A DNA stretch of 64,000 nucleotides from UBA695 sp042691655 (GTDB taxonomy: Bacteria > Verrucomicrobiota > Verrucomicrobiia > Chthoniobacterales > Chthoniobacteraceae). Shown here piece by piece: positions 51,704-61,287 of this stretch. Location: contig CP170506.1 of assembly GCA_042691655.1 (NCBI GenBank), positions 2,790,001 to 2,854,000 on the forward strand, given 5' to 3'. The notes below the pieces were generated by a model. That model was not told the DNA's origin and ran no database searches. It was given only the letters and a program-made list of their open reading frames with translations. The translations under genes and the position numbers were made by a program. Every line of letters starts with the position of its first letter. The stretch's first letter is position 1.

Positions 51704-51843
51704 AATGAGTATAAAAATAAGGCGAGTGCCTTGATGGGATGAGAATCCTCCCTTTGATATGAATGCGCAATGGGACAAAACTGCTATTCATTGAACAAAA
51801 ATGCGGAGTGCATTCAGGCGGCTATCATGATAAGCCCTGTGAC

Positions 51844-52698
51844 ATGCCGACGTTAAAATGGCTTGAACGAGTGTCTCCAAGGCTCAACACCCTCTGGCGT
51901 GGCGAATGGCGCACCGGCTTCATCGAACCGGCCCGCTACTTATACGATCATGAACTGGTCTGTGTTTCCAAAGGAACGTGCCGGGTGCAGTTTGAGGATC
52001 GTGTGGAGGAATTGGATGAAGGGATGTTTCTCATCATTCCCCCGGCAAAACTTCACGTAGGCACCCCGGTCAGCCGGAGGGTGTTTCGCTCGTGTATCCA
52101 TTTCGATTGGGTTACGGCAAAAACGATGCCATCGCATCCGTTTTGCTCCTATCATCCCAAACGCCCTAAAATGGCGCATGTGGTCCGGACGCCTGATTTT
52201 GTTCCCAAACAATGCTTTGTCGGACGATTCCCCATGGATGGAGCGATTCCGGCCTTGCTGGAAACCCTTTTCTTGCAATGGCAGACCGGTGAGGCCTTTC
52301 ACCAGGCTCGATGCCGGGGGGTGTTTTTGGAACTGTTAATGCACCTGCTTTGGCCCAAAACCGAAAAATCAAGGCTGGGAGACCGCGGGATTCAATGGGC
52401 CCATGCGGCGAAAGATGCGCTTGATCGTCAGGAGGAAAATGACGGGAGCATTCAGGCGCTGTTGGCGGGATTGGGGGGGAGTTATTCGCATATCTGTCGG
52501 CTGTTCCATCAGCATTTCAATCTGACTCCGGGGGAATATCTGACAGCGCGGAAACTGGAGCGCGCCAAAGAATTGCTTCGCGATTCCAGGCTATCGATTG
52601 CGGAAATTGCCTACAAAGTGGGCTTTCATGATGCGGGGTATTTCACCCGGAAGTTTCGCCAACGGAACGGAATCCCTCCCAAACAATTCCGCCAATAG
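51844..52698 (+). CDS. AraC-family transcriptional regulator
   Basis: The ATG at 51844 gives 284 residues; an ATG at 51763 would add 27. An N-terminal cupin sensor (YDHELVCVSKGTCRVQFEDR, GMFLIIPPAKLHVG) precedes the two-HTH AraC domain: LAGLGGSYSHICRLFHQHFN, TPGEYLTARKLERAKELLRD, SIAEIAYKVGFHDAGYFTRK and FRQRNGIPPKQFRQ. It is divergent from the glycosidase-cupin-epimerase operon across a 140-base gap and probably activates it in response to a sugar. Confidence 0.92.
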   Translation: MPTLKWLERVSPRLNTLWRGEWRTGFIEPARYLYDHELVCVSKGTCRVQFEDRVEELDEGMFLIIPPAKLHVGTPVSRRVFRSCIHFDWVTAKTMPSHPFCSYHPKRPKMAHVVRTPDFVPKQCFVGRFPMDGAIPALLETLFLQWQTGEAFHQARCRGVFLELLMHLLWPKTEKSRLGDRGIQWAHAAKDALDRQEENDGSIQALLAGLGGSYSHICRLFHQHFNLTPGEYLTARKLERAKELLRDSRLSIAEIAYKVGFHDAGYFTRKFRQRNGIPPKQFRQ

Positions 52699-52808
52699 TC
52701 CATGGCGGAGGGTTTACCGCCCATCCATACAAGGAGTTTCGGAAGACCTTTGGAGCGTCTGGTTTTCCCTTGGCAAAAACCGTCAAAACCAGTTATGCTT
52801 GTGGATGC

Positions 52809-53843
52809 ATGCCCCCTCATGATCAACCGTCTCCATCCGTCCCTACGATGGAGGATATCGCCCGCCTCGTCGGCGTTCATCAAACCACGGTTTCGCGCGC
52901 GCTTCGCAACGATCCGAGAATTACCGAAGCCGTCAAAACCCGGGTTCAAGAAGCGGCCAGGCAACTGGGTTATCGTCCCAATCCCCTTCTGTCGGCACTG
53001 GGAACACTTCGCCGACAACGCGCCTCGGCCTATTATCAGACGGTGCTTGCCTATATCGTCAAAGGAGGAGCAACCGGAGCCCACCTTTCGGGGGCCCTGG
53101 CCGCCGCCGATCAGCGGGGCTACAAGGTGGAATGTTTCGAGATCGGCCCCCAGCTCCATGAGTCCCGGCTCAATGGCATCCTGATCGCTCGCGGGATTCA
53201 GGGGATCATCCTTGGACCGTTGCCGGAAGCTCACGGACACTTCAATCTCGATTGGGAACACTTTTCTACTGTTGTGATCGAATACTCCTTCACTCAGCCT
53301 GCCTTTGACCGGGTGATCACCAACAGTTACGACACGATGAATATCGTGCTGGCCGAATGCCGCCGACGCGGCTTCACGCGGCTGGGGGTGGCGCTTCATC
53401 AAATCGTGGATGAGCGTAATGAAGGGCTCTTGTGCGCCGCTTATGCGCTGGCCCGTGAACGGGATCCCGGCATGGCGCCGCTGTCGCCGCTCTTGATGTC
53501 CGATTGGAATACCGATGCGTTCCTCAAGTGGTTTGAGCACGAAAAGCCGCAGGTCGTTATCTCGTCCAATTTCTTTCTGCCGCATATCGAAGCGTGCCTC
53601 CAGAAGCTGAATTTGCGTGTTCCGGATCAAATCAGTTTGGTCAACCTGAACGTCAGTTCCCTCCGCCCCAACGACAGCGGTGTCTGCCAGGATGCCCCGG
53701 CGATTGGTGGGATCGCCGCACGCCTGGTCATCGAGAAGCTCAACCATAACGACCGGGGCATCCCTGCCTCCCGCCTGACGGTGCTGACCGAAGGCCATTG
53801 GTTTGAAGGCACGACGCTTTTGCAAAAATCAGCCTTTATTTAG
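52809..53843 (+). CDS. LacI-family transcriptional regulator
   Basis: The start at 52809 gives 344 residues; MEDIARLVGVHQTTVSRALR begins 13 residues later and could itself be the start. The HTH and hinge (RNDPRITEAVKTRVQEAARQ, LGYRPNPLLSALGTLRR) are typical. The sensor domain is divergent but has RGIQGIILGPLPEAHGHF and SLVNLNVSSLRPNDSGVCQD, as in LacI proteins. It is 111 bases after the AraC gene and 360 before the PEP-CTERM gene at 54204, whose promoter region has a palindrome. Position mirrors the lacI/PEP-CTERM pair at 19608-23790. Confidence 0.9.
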   Translation: MPPHDQPSPSVPTMEDIARLVGVHQTTVSRALRNDPRITEAVKTRVQEAARQLGYRPNPLLSALGTLRRQRASAYYQTVLAYIVKGGATGAHLSGALAAADQRGYKVECFEIGPQLHESRLNGILIARGIQGIILGPLPEAHGHFNLDWEHFSTVVIEYSFTQPAFDRVITNSYDTMNIVLAECRRRGFTRLGVALHQIVDERNEGLLCAAYALARERDPGMAPLSPLLMSDWNTDAFLKWFEHEKPQVVISSNFFLPHIEACLQKLNLRVPDQISLVNLNVSSLRPNDSGVCQDAPAIGGIAARLVIEKLNHNDRGIPASRLTVLTEGHWFEGTTLLQKSAFI

Positions 53844-54203
53844 CTGCCAACCCATTCCTTCCCCCCAACAGCCTGCCTTGCCTCACCATGGTCGGCAGCA
53901 GCCCCTTTCATCCTGAGCAGGTTCTCGCACACCCTGTGAGACAATGTCTCATGAAAGGCTACCTTGAGGGGATGATGAATTCCCCTGAAATCGTCGCCTT
54001 ATGCATCGGCATGCAGGGAGCCACGATTGCCCCTCCATCAGAAGTAAATCATGTTTCGGAGCATGAGATGCGACTGTTCCCTCTGGTGATGACACCTGAA
54101 GCAAGCATCTCGTGAACTTTTCCCCTATCCCCCCGTGGTCATTTAACCGGTGTAACACCAAGCGCCAGCTCTCTATTCCAACACAGTAACCCTAAACTCT
54201 AAA
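53844..54203. promoter_or_regulatory. Promoter region of the second PEP-CTERM locus with palindrome
   Basis: No gene is supported in this 360-base gap. It contains TGAGACAATGTCTCA at 53937-53951, a perfect 7-1-7 inverted repeat between the LacI gene and the PEP-CTERM gene. It is not related to TAACGTTA. I take it as the possible operator for the 52809 regulator. Confidence 0.45.
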
Positions 54204-57200
54204 ATGAAACCCCGCATTTTGAAGATAACCTCCAGCGTCCCTTCCTTGAAGGGACTTAACCATCGCACCCCGGAACTCTATAGCGCGATTGCCGCGTTGT
54301 TTTTAAGCGGGGTATGCACTTCGTCGGCAGCCAACTTCACCTGGAACGTCAGCGGCACCAATGATTGGAACACAGCCGCAAACTGGAATGGTGGCGTGCC
54401 GACCGTGGGGGGGGCTGTCTCTATCACAACCGATCCGGGAACCCCTGTTGTGGTGAATTACAACTCGCCGATGTCCGCTGCTAGTATCAGTACCCTTACC
54501 CTGGGTTACGGGGATGCCAATACCTCCGGCCATACGTCGACCCTCAACATCTCAGCAGCCGGCTTCAACACGACGGGGGCCAACCTGATCACTGCCGGAG
54601 GTATCCTCAATGTCAACACCGGTGGTGTTTACAACAACACCAGCACACTTACTCTCGGCAACACCACGGGAACTTCCACCAGTCTTGCCTATCTGAACAA
54701 CAATGGTGGGTCGCTGACCGTCAGCGGGGCGACAACCGTGAACTACGGCGCCATAAGCCTTGCCTCGGGCACCAGTAACTTGGGGGCCGTTACGTTGTAT
54801 GGAGCGAGCTCGCTGGCCGTGGCTGGGGTCGCCACGAGCGGGACAGTGACGCTGAGCGGTTCCACCTCCGTCATCAACGTCAATGCGGGTGGCAACTACA
54901 CCGCCGCGGCCCTCCTATTTGTCAGCAACACCTCGACGCAGGCCAGCGTTGTCAACAACAACGGCGGTTCGCTCACTGTCACGGGAACCGTCAAAGACAA
55001 CTACGCGGCATCGAATACCGGGGTGAACCTCAATCTCTTCGGCGGGACATCGACCTTTAACGGTGGAATCGTCCTAAATTCCGGCAGCTCGTCGGTCAAA
55101 ATCAGCGGCGGCGTCAATTCCCTAGGCGACTTTGCCGACAGCCGTGACGGCAGTGGCGGCGGCACCTCTACCGTCCATGGTTTGGTGATCAGTGGCGGCA
55201 CAACGACAGCTAACAGCATTTTGCTGGGAGGCGGCAGCACCGGCGGCAACTCTTGGGGCAACTTGAACCTCAGCGCGGGTTTGCTCACGGTGAGCGGATC
55301 GTTTGTCCTGGGCGACACAACCACCAATGCGGGCCGTGGCGGAAATTTGACTGTTACGGGGGGAACGCTTGCTTCCACGGTGTCGAGCGGACTCATCCTG
55401 GCCAATGCGAACAATACAGTTGGTCAAGCGACATTCACTGGCGGCACCTCGACCTTTGAAGGGATCACCCTCTTGTCATCAACAAACGTGACATCGGGAA
55501 CCGCCAAGCTGACACTCAGCGGCGGCACCGTGTACGTGGGCAGCGGCGGCATCGTGGCCAACACCGGCGGCGCCGGGTCTACGGCAACGATCTCCCTTGG
55601 GGGCAACAATGCGGTTCTTGCCGCGAAGAGCGACTGGTCATCCTCCGCTTCGATGAGCATCGTTTCCGGTTCCATTATTCTCCAGGCTGCGGACTCGTCC
55701 GGCGTGGCCCATAACATCAGCCTGAGCGGCCCCATTGGTGGTACCGGCTCGCTCGTTAAGACCGGCGCGGGCACGGTGACGCTATCCGGATCCAATACCT
55801 ATACCGGTGCCACGACCGTGACCGCAGGCATCCTGGCCTTAAGTTCGGGAACCTATAGCGGTGCAACCGCGGTTAACGATGGGGCGACGCTGGCCCTGAC
55901 GGGCGCGGTCACCAGCGGAACCGTGACCTTGACCGGTTCCACCTCCTCCGTGAATGTCAATGCTGGCGGCAATTACACAGTCAGCAACCTGGTATTTAGC
56001 AACGCTGCGCAGAGCGGCACGTTGAGTAACAACGGAGGTGTTCTCACCGTCACCAACACCGTTAAAGATTCCACTGCCGGTACAGCTTTCGGTTACAGCA
56101 TCAACCTGGCTTCGGGAACATCCACCTTCAACGGCGGCATCACCCTGGACGGCAACAACTCTGTTCTCAAAATCAGCGGCGGCGTCAACTCGCTGGGGGC
56201 TGTCGCATCCAGCCGGGATAATGGCCTTGTCAGTTCGACCACGGGATTGATTGTTTCCGGGGGTACGACGACCGCCACCAGCGTTACCCTTGCCGGTGGC
56301 AGCACCAATGGCAATGGCGCCGGGAATATGAACATGAGCGAGGGATTGTTCACTGTCAGCGGCGCCTTTGTTCTTGGCGACACGAACACGGTGAGCGCGC
56401 GCACCGGTTCCCTAACGGTTAGTGGGGGAACGCTCGTATCCACCGGAACGGCGGGACTCGTCCTGGGCAATGCCGATAACCAAACCGGCCAGGCGACGTT
56501 TACGGGAGGCACCTCGACGTTTGAAAAAATCACCCTCCTGGGATCGTCTTCCATCGTCTCGGGAACCGCTAAGTTAACGGTCAGCGGCGGTGCGCTATAT
56601 ATCGGCAGCGGTGGCATCGTCGCCAACACTGGTGGCACCAATTCGGTGGCGAGCGTCGCTCTTTGGAGCGGGGCCACTATTGGCGCGAAAGCAGACTGGT
56701 CCTCCTCGGTTCCCATGACCCTCAACGCCGGAGGCATCACCTTCCAGGCTTCTGATGCGTCCGGCGTGGCCCACGATATTAGCCTGAGCGGAGTGTTATC
56801 TGGCACCGGCGGCCTGACGAAAAAAGGTGGTGGCGCTTTGACCCTGGCGGGAAGCAATATCTACACGGGAAGCACTACCGTTTCGGCCGGCACGTTGAAT
56901 GTCAATGGATCGCTTGCCGCCGCCAGCGCGGTTGCGGTCAATTCTGCGACACTCGGCGGCAGCGGCACCGTGGGTGGAAATGTCACGGTTGCCAGTGGTA
57001 CCGTCAATGGCTCCGGGTTGAAAATCGGCGGTTCCGGAACATTCACGGGCAACAGCACGCTCTCCGGCTACAATATTGCCAGCAGCGTGACGGTGGCCAG
57101 CGGCACCACTTCGTTGAGCGGCACCACCAAATCCAGCAGTGGGCTTGCCGTCTCGGCGGGAGCCACATTGAACGTGAACGCCAATGGCACCATTGATGGA

Positions 57201-57746
57201 AGCGCCACTGTCAGCGGTTTGTACAAAGGCAACGGCACGGTAACGGGCAACCTAACCCTGAGCGGCACTCTTTCGCCAGGCAACAGCGCCGGGATTACAA
57301 CGGTCGGGGGGAACTTCACGATGAATTCCTCGTCCACGCTAGTGGCGGAAGTGGCTGGAACGGTGGCGGGTACGTCCTATGACCAGGTTAAGGTCAGCGG
57401 AAACGTCTCCCTCGCCGGAACGCTGGATCTTAGCACGCTAAGCGGTTTGGCGCTGGGCACCACGATCACCCTCATCGACAACACCGGCAGCGGTACGACA
57501 ACGGGATACTTTTCCAAGGTCATCACGAGCGGCTCCACCTCCACGCTCACTTCGAACTCCAACTATACGTTCATGGTGAATGGTACAGAGTATCTCTTGA
57601 GCTACACATCCAACACCGAGGGGGACAGCTATGGCAACGACGTGACCTTGACGGTGGTTCCCGAACCGAGCACCTGGGCAATGTTCATCGGCGGCCTTGG
57701 TTTGCTCGCCTTTGGGCAGCGGATGCGCCGCAAACAGACCCTGTAG
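54204..57746 (+). CDS. PEP-CTERM protein with tandem-duplicated beta-strand repeats
   Basis: The protein has 1180 residues with a signal region (YSAIAALFLSGVCTSSAANF). Its body consists of Gly/Thr/Ser-rich strand repeats, including TGGTSTFEGITLLSS, LVKTGAGTVTLSGSNTYTGA and VNAGGNYT. A block of about 359 residues occurs twice in tandem (described separately). The C-terminal 250 residues (NIASSVTVASGTTSLSGTTK, VAEVAGTVAGTSYDQVKVSG, TTGYFSKVITSGSTSTLTSN) are nearly those of the 20881 protein. It ends VPEPSTWAMFIGGLGLLAFG plus QRMRRKQTL, a full PEP-CTERM sorting signal. It is probably exported and sorted to the surface. It is followed by the LamG-SGNH esterase operon. Confidence 0.92.
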   Translation: MKPRILKITSSVPSLKGLNHRTPELYSAIAALFLSGVCTSSAANFTWNVSGTNDWNTAANWNGGVPTVGGAVSITTDPGTPVVVNYNSPMSAASISTLTLGYGDANTSGHTSTLNISAAGFNTTGANLITAGGILNVNTGGVYNNTSTLTLGNTTGTSTSLAYLNNNGGSLTVSGATTVNYGAISLASGTSNLGAVTLYGASSLAVAGVATSGTVTLSGSTSVINVNAGGNYTAAALLFVSNTSTQASVVNNNGGSLTVTGTVKDNYAASNTGVNLNLFGGTSTFNGGIVLNSGSSSVKISGGVNSLGDFADSRDGSGGGTSTVHGLVISGGTTTANSILLGGGSTGGNSWGNLNLSAGLLTVSGSFVLGDTTTNAGRGGNLTVTGGTLASTVSSGLILANANNTVGQATFTGGTSTFEGITLLSSTNVTSGTAKLTLSGGTVYVGSGGIVANTGGAGSTATISLGGNNAVLAAKSDWSSSASMSIVSGSIILQAADSSGVAHNISLSGPIGGTGSLVKTGAGTVTLSGSNTYTGATTVTAGILALSSGTYSGATAVNDGATLALTGAVTSGTVTLTGSTSSVNVNAGGNYTVSNLVFSNAAQSGTLSNNGGVLTVTNTVKDSTAGTAFGYSINLASGTSTFNGGITLDGNNSVLKISGGVNSLGAVASSRDNGLVSSTTGLIVSGGTTTATSVTLAGGSTNGNGAGNMNMSEGLFTVSGAFVLGDTNTVSARTGSLTVSGGTLVSTGTAGLVLGNADNQTGQATFTGGTSTFEKITLLGSSSIVSGTAKLTVSGGALYIGSGGIVANTGGTNSVASVALWSGATIGAKADWSSSVPMTLNAGGITFQASDASGVAHDISLSGVLSGTGGLTKKGGGALTLAGSNIYTGSTTVSAGTLNVNGSLAAASAVAVNSATLGGSGTVGGNVTVASGTVNGSGLKIGGSGTFTGNSTLSGYNIASSVTVASGTTSLSGTTKSSSGLAVSAGATLNVNANGTIDGSATVSGLYKGNGTVTGNLTLSGTLSPGNSAGITTVGGNFTMNSSSTLVAEVAGTVAGTSYDQVKVSGNVSLAGTLDLSTLSGLALGTTITLIDNTGSGTTTGYFSKVITSGSTSTLTSNSNYTFMVNGTEYLLSYTSNTEGDSYGNDVTLTVVPEPSTWAMFIGGLGLLAFGQRMRRKQTL
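54837..56898 (+). repeat. Tandem internal repeat of about 1077 bp in the PEP-CTERM gene
   Basis: Copy 1 starts with SGTVTLSGSTSVINVNAGGN (54837) and copy 2 with SGTVTLTGSTSSVNVNAGGN (55914). Each continues through TSTFNGGI, VKISGGVNSLG, TVSGSFVLGDT / TVSGAFVLGDT, GQATFTGGTSTFE, YVGSGGIVANTGG / YIGSGGIVANTGG and SSGVAHNISLSG / ASGVAHDISLSG to a strand-repeat end. The copies have diverged at many positions, so the duplication is not recent. Confidence 0.85.
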
Positions 57747-57760
57747 TCATCCAGATTTTT

Positions 57761-57793
57761 CGCAACGCCCCAAGGAAGCCGCAAAGCGTTGCG
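57761..57793. terminator. Weak hairpin after the PEP-CTERM gene
   Basis: CGCAACGC and GCGTTGCG form an 8-bp stem with a 17-base loop, 15 bases after the stop. A T5 run precedes it and none follows, so termination of the plus-strand transcript is doubtful. Confidence 0.3.
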
Positions 57794-58025
57794 GAGATCT
57801 CATCCAGCCACCGCGGCATCTTCACGAGGAGGAAGGTGCTGCGGCCTATTTTTTTCCGGAGTCAGGCCGTATTTGCTGGTTGCGCGCCTCCGTTAAAAAG
57901 CGACGCCTAGTCAAAAGCAGGCACCCGGTGCGTCGCCATCTAACACGCGTAAAATTTGCGATTGATGCATCGGCATGCACTGCGCATCGATTGTTGCAGG
58001 AGAAGACTAGTCATATTTTCAATGC

Positions 58026-59531
58026 ATGAAATCCCTCCTGTCTGCTTGGCTGTGTTCGGCGTGCATTTGTGCATCGCTCTCCATGGCTCCCGCAATCGAG
58101 CCTCGCCTTGCTTTTGATTTTAACGCCGGAACGGGAACTTCCGCGCATGGTTTGGGCAGCGATCCGGCGGAGTTGGTGATGCAAAACCAAGGCAATGAAC
58201 CCTTCAGCCTTTACGGAGCTGACGGGACCGGATTGACCGGAAAGCCGGGAGACTTCGCCCTCGACATCGGCCGGACCACCCAAGCCATGGGAGCCGATGG
58301 AAAATTCGGTGGAACGGCCAAAATTTCCGATGCTTCCAGGGAGCTCGGCCCCATGGCGTCGTTTACTGTGACGGGGTGGTTCAAAGCGGCCAGCCCTTTG
58401 GGAAAAGCGGCTCGGATCGTGGAGTATACGGATCCCCTGCTGAACGGATTTATCTTTTTCACGGGAGACGGCGGGATGCTTTCTCTTAGCATCAACAAAA
58501 AGGCGGCGACGATCCCCTACCGGTCTAAAAACTGTTTCAACGAGAATGCGGTTGGAAACTGGGTGTTCTTCGCGGTGTCTTATGACAGTACCAAGGAGAG
58601 CGGGAACGTTGTTTTCTACGGAGGAACCCCGAATGCCGAACCGGAGGTCGTTGCCACGGAGAATCTCGACGCCGGAAAGACAGTGGAGCTCAATCAGCAC
58701 GGTTTTCTTACCATTGGAAACAACAACATCAGCACCCGCCCTTTTCACGGGATGCTTGACGATATCGCCATTTACAGTTCCGAAGCGGATGGCGCAGGTG
58801 CCTTAAACTTAGAGAAAATTAAGGAGATCTACAAAGCCAACCTTGGTGCGGTTGCGGCTGTAAAGTCGGTGGCGTCCGAGCGGCCTCTTAAAATCGGAAT
58901 CATTGGCGATTCGACGGTATGTAACTATCCTGACAACGCTCGGTTGCGGGGGTGGGGGCAGATGCTGCGGCAATATACAATACCCTCCGTTTCCTTCATC
59001 AACGAAGCACAAGGCGGCACCAGCACCAAAACGTTTCCCGCCGATCGCTGGCAAAAAATTCTGACCGCGAAGCCCGATTTTGTCTTGATACAATTCGGCC
59101 ACAACGACGCCCACGGTGCCGACCGGCCCGAATCAACCAACGCCGCCACGGATTACAAGGATAACCTTCGCCGCTACATCGTCCAGGCCCGCGGAGCGTC
59201 GATTATCCCCGTTCTCGTCACCCCGCCTCACCGGCGTTTGTTTTCGGACGGACATGTCACGTCGGAACTGATGCCCTACGTGGATGCTATGAAAGCTGTG
59301 GCGGCGGAAATGAAGGTGCCGCTGATTGACCTCTACGAGCAAAGCGGAGCGTGGCTGGAATCTGTGGGAGAAGAGGGGAGCGCCCACGTTACGGTGAACC
59401 GCGGGATCAACCCAGAGGCGGACGATCGCACCCATTTCACCAAAGAGGGAGCTGCGTCCCTGGCCGGATTTGTCGCTCAAGCCTTTCCTAAATGTGATCC
59501 GCGTTTGGGGAAAATCTTGAAAGCTCAGTAG
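58026..59531 (+). CDS. Secreted LamG + SGNH esterase, rhamnogalacturonan acetylesterase-like
   Basis: The protein has 501 residues with a signal peptide (LLSAWLCSACICASLSMAPA). Residues about 25-270 form a LamG/concanavalin sugar-binding domain (FTVTGWFKAASPLGKAARIV, FHGMLDDIAIYSSEADGAG). Residues 285-500 are an SGNH esterase: IGIIGDSTVCNYPDNARLRG, NEAQGGTSTKTFPADRW, IQFGHNDAHGADRPESTNAA and DDRTHFTKEGAASLAG give Ser, Gly, Asn and Asp-His. The esterase half is a clear paralogue of the 18682 gene. It starts an operon with a glycosidase and cassette 3, just as the other paralogue leads cassette 2. Confidence 0.91.
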   Translation: MKSLLSAWLCSACICASLSMAPAIEPRLAFDFNAGTGTSAHGLGSDPAELVMQNQGNEPFSLYGADGTGLTGKPGDFALDIGRTTQAMGADGKFGGTAKISDASRELGPMASFTVTGWFKAASPLGKAARIVEYTDPLLNGFIFFTGDGGMLSLSINKKAATIPYRSKNCFNENAVGNWVFFAVSYDSTKESGNVVFYGGTPNAEPEVVATENLDAGKTVELNQHGFLTIGNNNISTRPFHGMLDDIAIYSSEADGAGALNLEKIKEIYKANLGAVAAVKSVASERPLKIGIIGDSTVCNYPDNARLRGWGQMLRQYTIPSVSFINEAQGGTSTKTFPADRWQKILTAKPDFVLIQFGHNDAHGADRPESTNAATDYKDNLRRYIVQARGASIIPVLVTPPHRRLFSDGHVTSELMPYVDAMKAVAAEMKVPLIDLYEQSGAWLESVGEEGSAHVTVNRGINPEADDRTHFTKEGAASLAGFVAQAFPKCDPRLGKILKAQ

Positions 59532-59550
59532 CCCTTTACCAGTTATCATT

Positions 59551-60564
59551 GTGAGTTCCTCATTTCCGTTTTTTCAACGCGTCAAGCGGGTTCCGCATAA
59601 CACGGGATTTCGCATGGAAGGTTACTGGGTCTGGTGCGGTTCGGTGATCGAAGGGGAAGATGGACGCTATTACATGTTCGCCTCCCGGTGGTCCCGCGCA
59701 TTGCCGATGTTCATCGGTTACGTTCTGAGCTCGGAGATCGTTCGGGCTGTTTCCGACACGCCGTATGGTCCCTATCGTTTTTTGGAAAAGGTGATTCCCA
59801 ACAGCGACCCCAAGGCCTGGGATGGACGCATGGCTCATAATCCTTCCATTCACAAGTGCGGCGACACCTATTTGCTCTATTACATCGGCTCCTCCTTTTC
59901 TGGCCCGCTCCGGCCTGATTCACCGGATTGCTGCCAGGCACAGCGTGATGAAAGCTACGCCAATATCCGGATCGGCCTGGCCATTTCCCGTTCACTGGAT
60001 GGACCGTGGAAAACCATAGATCGGCCCATCCTCGAACCGCGTCCAGACAAATGGGATTCGCAGATCGTGACCAACCCTGCGCCTTGTATTAGAGACGACG
60101 GCCGGGTCGTCCTGTTTTACCGCTCCAACACACCCGATGGGTTACGCATCGGGGTGGCCGCCGCCGATACGTTCGAGGGACCGTATTACCGCCTGTCGGA
60201 CGAGCCGGTTCTCCGTTTTGAAAACGGAAATTTCGTGGAGGATCCCTTTGTCTGGTGGGAGAAAGATCATTACGAAATGCTGGCCAAAGACATGCTGGGC
60301 GGCATTACGGGGGAGGTGCATGCGGGTGCTCATTTCCGGTCCGACAACGCCATTCACTGGACCCCTATGGAGCCGCCCAAGGCGTATTCCCGAACGATCA
60401 CCTTTGAAAATGGGGAAACGACCCAGCTCGGTTGCTTGGAGCGCGCGCAATTGCTCTTTGACCAACAGGGCCGCCCCATCTGCCTGTTTGCCGCCGCCGC
60501 CGACGGTCCCGGTGGATTTAATAGAGCTTTGAATACCTGGAATATTGCGATTCCATTGAGATAG
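59551..60564 (+). CDS. Five-bladed beta-propeller glycosidase (GH43/GH117-like)
   Basis: A GTG at 59551, 19 bases after the esterase stop, gives 337 residues; an ATG at 59614 would give 316. Repeated blade motifs with aromatic/Asp patterns are clear: YWVWCGSVIEGEDGRYYMFA, AHNPSIHKCGDTYLLYYIGS, TNPAPCIRDDGRVVLFYRSN and VEDPFVWWEKDHYEMLAKDM. The second and fourth resemble the 'P.I...(D/G)G.YYLYYT' strands of the GH43/GH117 clan. There is no obvious signal peptide, so a cytoplasmic place is possible. Activity cannot be named; galactose-, arabinose- or anhydrogalactose-containing oligosaccharides are candidates. Confidence 0.78.
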   Translation: MSSSFPFFQRVKRVPHNTGFRMEGYWVWCGSVIEGEDGRYYMFASRWSRALPMFIGYVLSSEIVRAVSDTPYGPYRFLEKVIPNSDPKAWDGRMAHNPSIHKCGDTYLLYYIGSSFSGPLRPDSPDCCQAQRDESYANIRIGLAISRSLDGPWKTIDRPILEPRPDKWDSQIVTNPAPCIRDDGRVVLFYRSNTPDGLRIGVAAADTFEGPYYRLSDEPVLRFENGNFVEDPFVWWEKDHYEMLAKDMLGGITGEVHAGAHFRSDNAIHWTPMEPPKAYSRTITFENGETTQLGCLERAQLLFDQQGRPICLFAAAADGPGGFNRALNTWNIAIPLR

Positions 60565-60585
60565 TCATAAAATAAAGCACACCAT

Positions 60586-61287
60586 ATGCCCCCCCGCATC
60601 CATGTAGGAATTCTTGGAGGCATCGCGGCCTTTACGCTGGTCGAGCTTCTGAGTGTAATTGCTGTAATCACCATGATGACGGTCGCCTCGGCTCCTGTCA
60701 TCCAGTCCTTGACGGGTTCGAGCTCCGCATCCAAAACCATCGAGGATTTGTCCGGAGCCTATGAGATGGCCCGCATCTACGCGATGACCCACCATACCTA
60801 CACCAGAGTGGGGATTGCCCGGGTTTCCAGCGATTCGAGCGTGATGCAGCCGACCCTCGTTGTTGCCACCATTTATTCCGTTGACGGCTCGCTGACAAAC
60901 GACGACGCCACCAGCATGGCTGACGATACGAAATGGCGTTTGACCGGCAATGTCCGTGGGTTTGGTAACTTTTGGCTCTACGACAGCTTGCAAGGCGCCA
61001 CGCCCTCGACGGCGGGCGATTCCAAGCCTTCCGATACCGATATCGATTCCTTCAGCCGCTTCGCAGGCCGTGCGGGAGTCCGTTCTTTTGGCTGTATCGT
61101 CCAGTTCAATCCCGCTGGAGAAGCGCGGGTCTTGAAATCCGAGCCGGCCCGCTACATCAAAATCGGCGTCGATCAACCTCTTAACCCGAGCACTCCGGAT
61201 ACCCCCCGCAGTCGCAATCCGTTCATCCTTCGCTTGTCTGGCATTAACGGCAGCGTGAACGTGATCCGCAAGGAAAACATCCAGTGA
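60586..61287 (+). CDS. Verru_Chthon cassette protein D (GspH-like prepilin)
   Basis: The protein has 233 residues. IAAFTLVELLSVIAVITMMT is a prepilin signal and helix with Ala at -1 and Glu at +5. LSGAYEMARIYAMTHHTYTR shows the GspH/FimT pattern seen in cassette 2 D. The end LSGINGSVNVIRKENI resembles the end of that protein. It lies 21 bases after the glycosidase gene, so it is in the esterase-glycosidase operon, and its stop overlaps the B start. Confidence 0.87.
   Translation: MPPRIHVGILGGIAAFTLVELLSVIAVITMMTVASAPVIQSLTGSSSASKTIEDLSGAYEMARIYAMTHHTYTRVGIARVSSDSSVMQPTLVVATIYSVDGSLTNDDATSMADDTKWRLTGNVRGFGNFWLYDSLQGATPSTAGDSKPSDTDIDSFSRFAGRAGVRSFGCIVQFNPAGEARVLKSEPARYIKIGVDQPLNPSTPDTPRSRNPFILRLSGINGSVNVIRKENIQ

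Noticed and set aside
52626..53825. A 399-codon minus-strand frame opposite the second LacI gene
   Set aside because: The plus frame has clear LacI HTH and sensor motifs; the minus frame has none.
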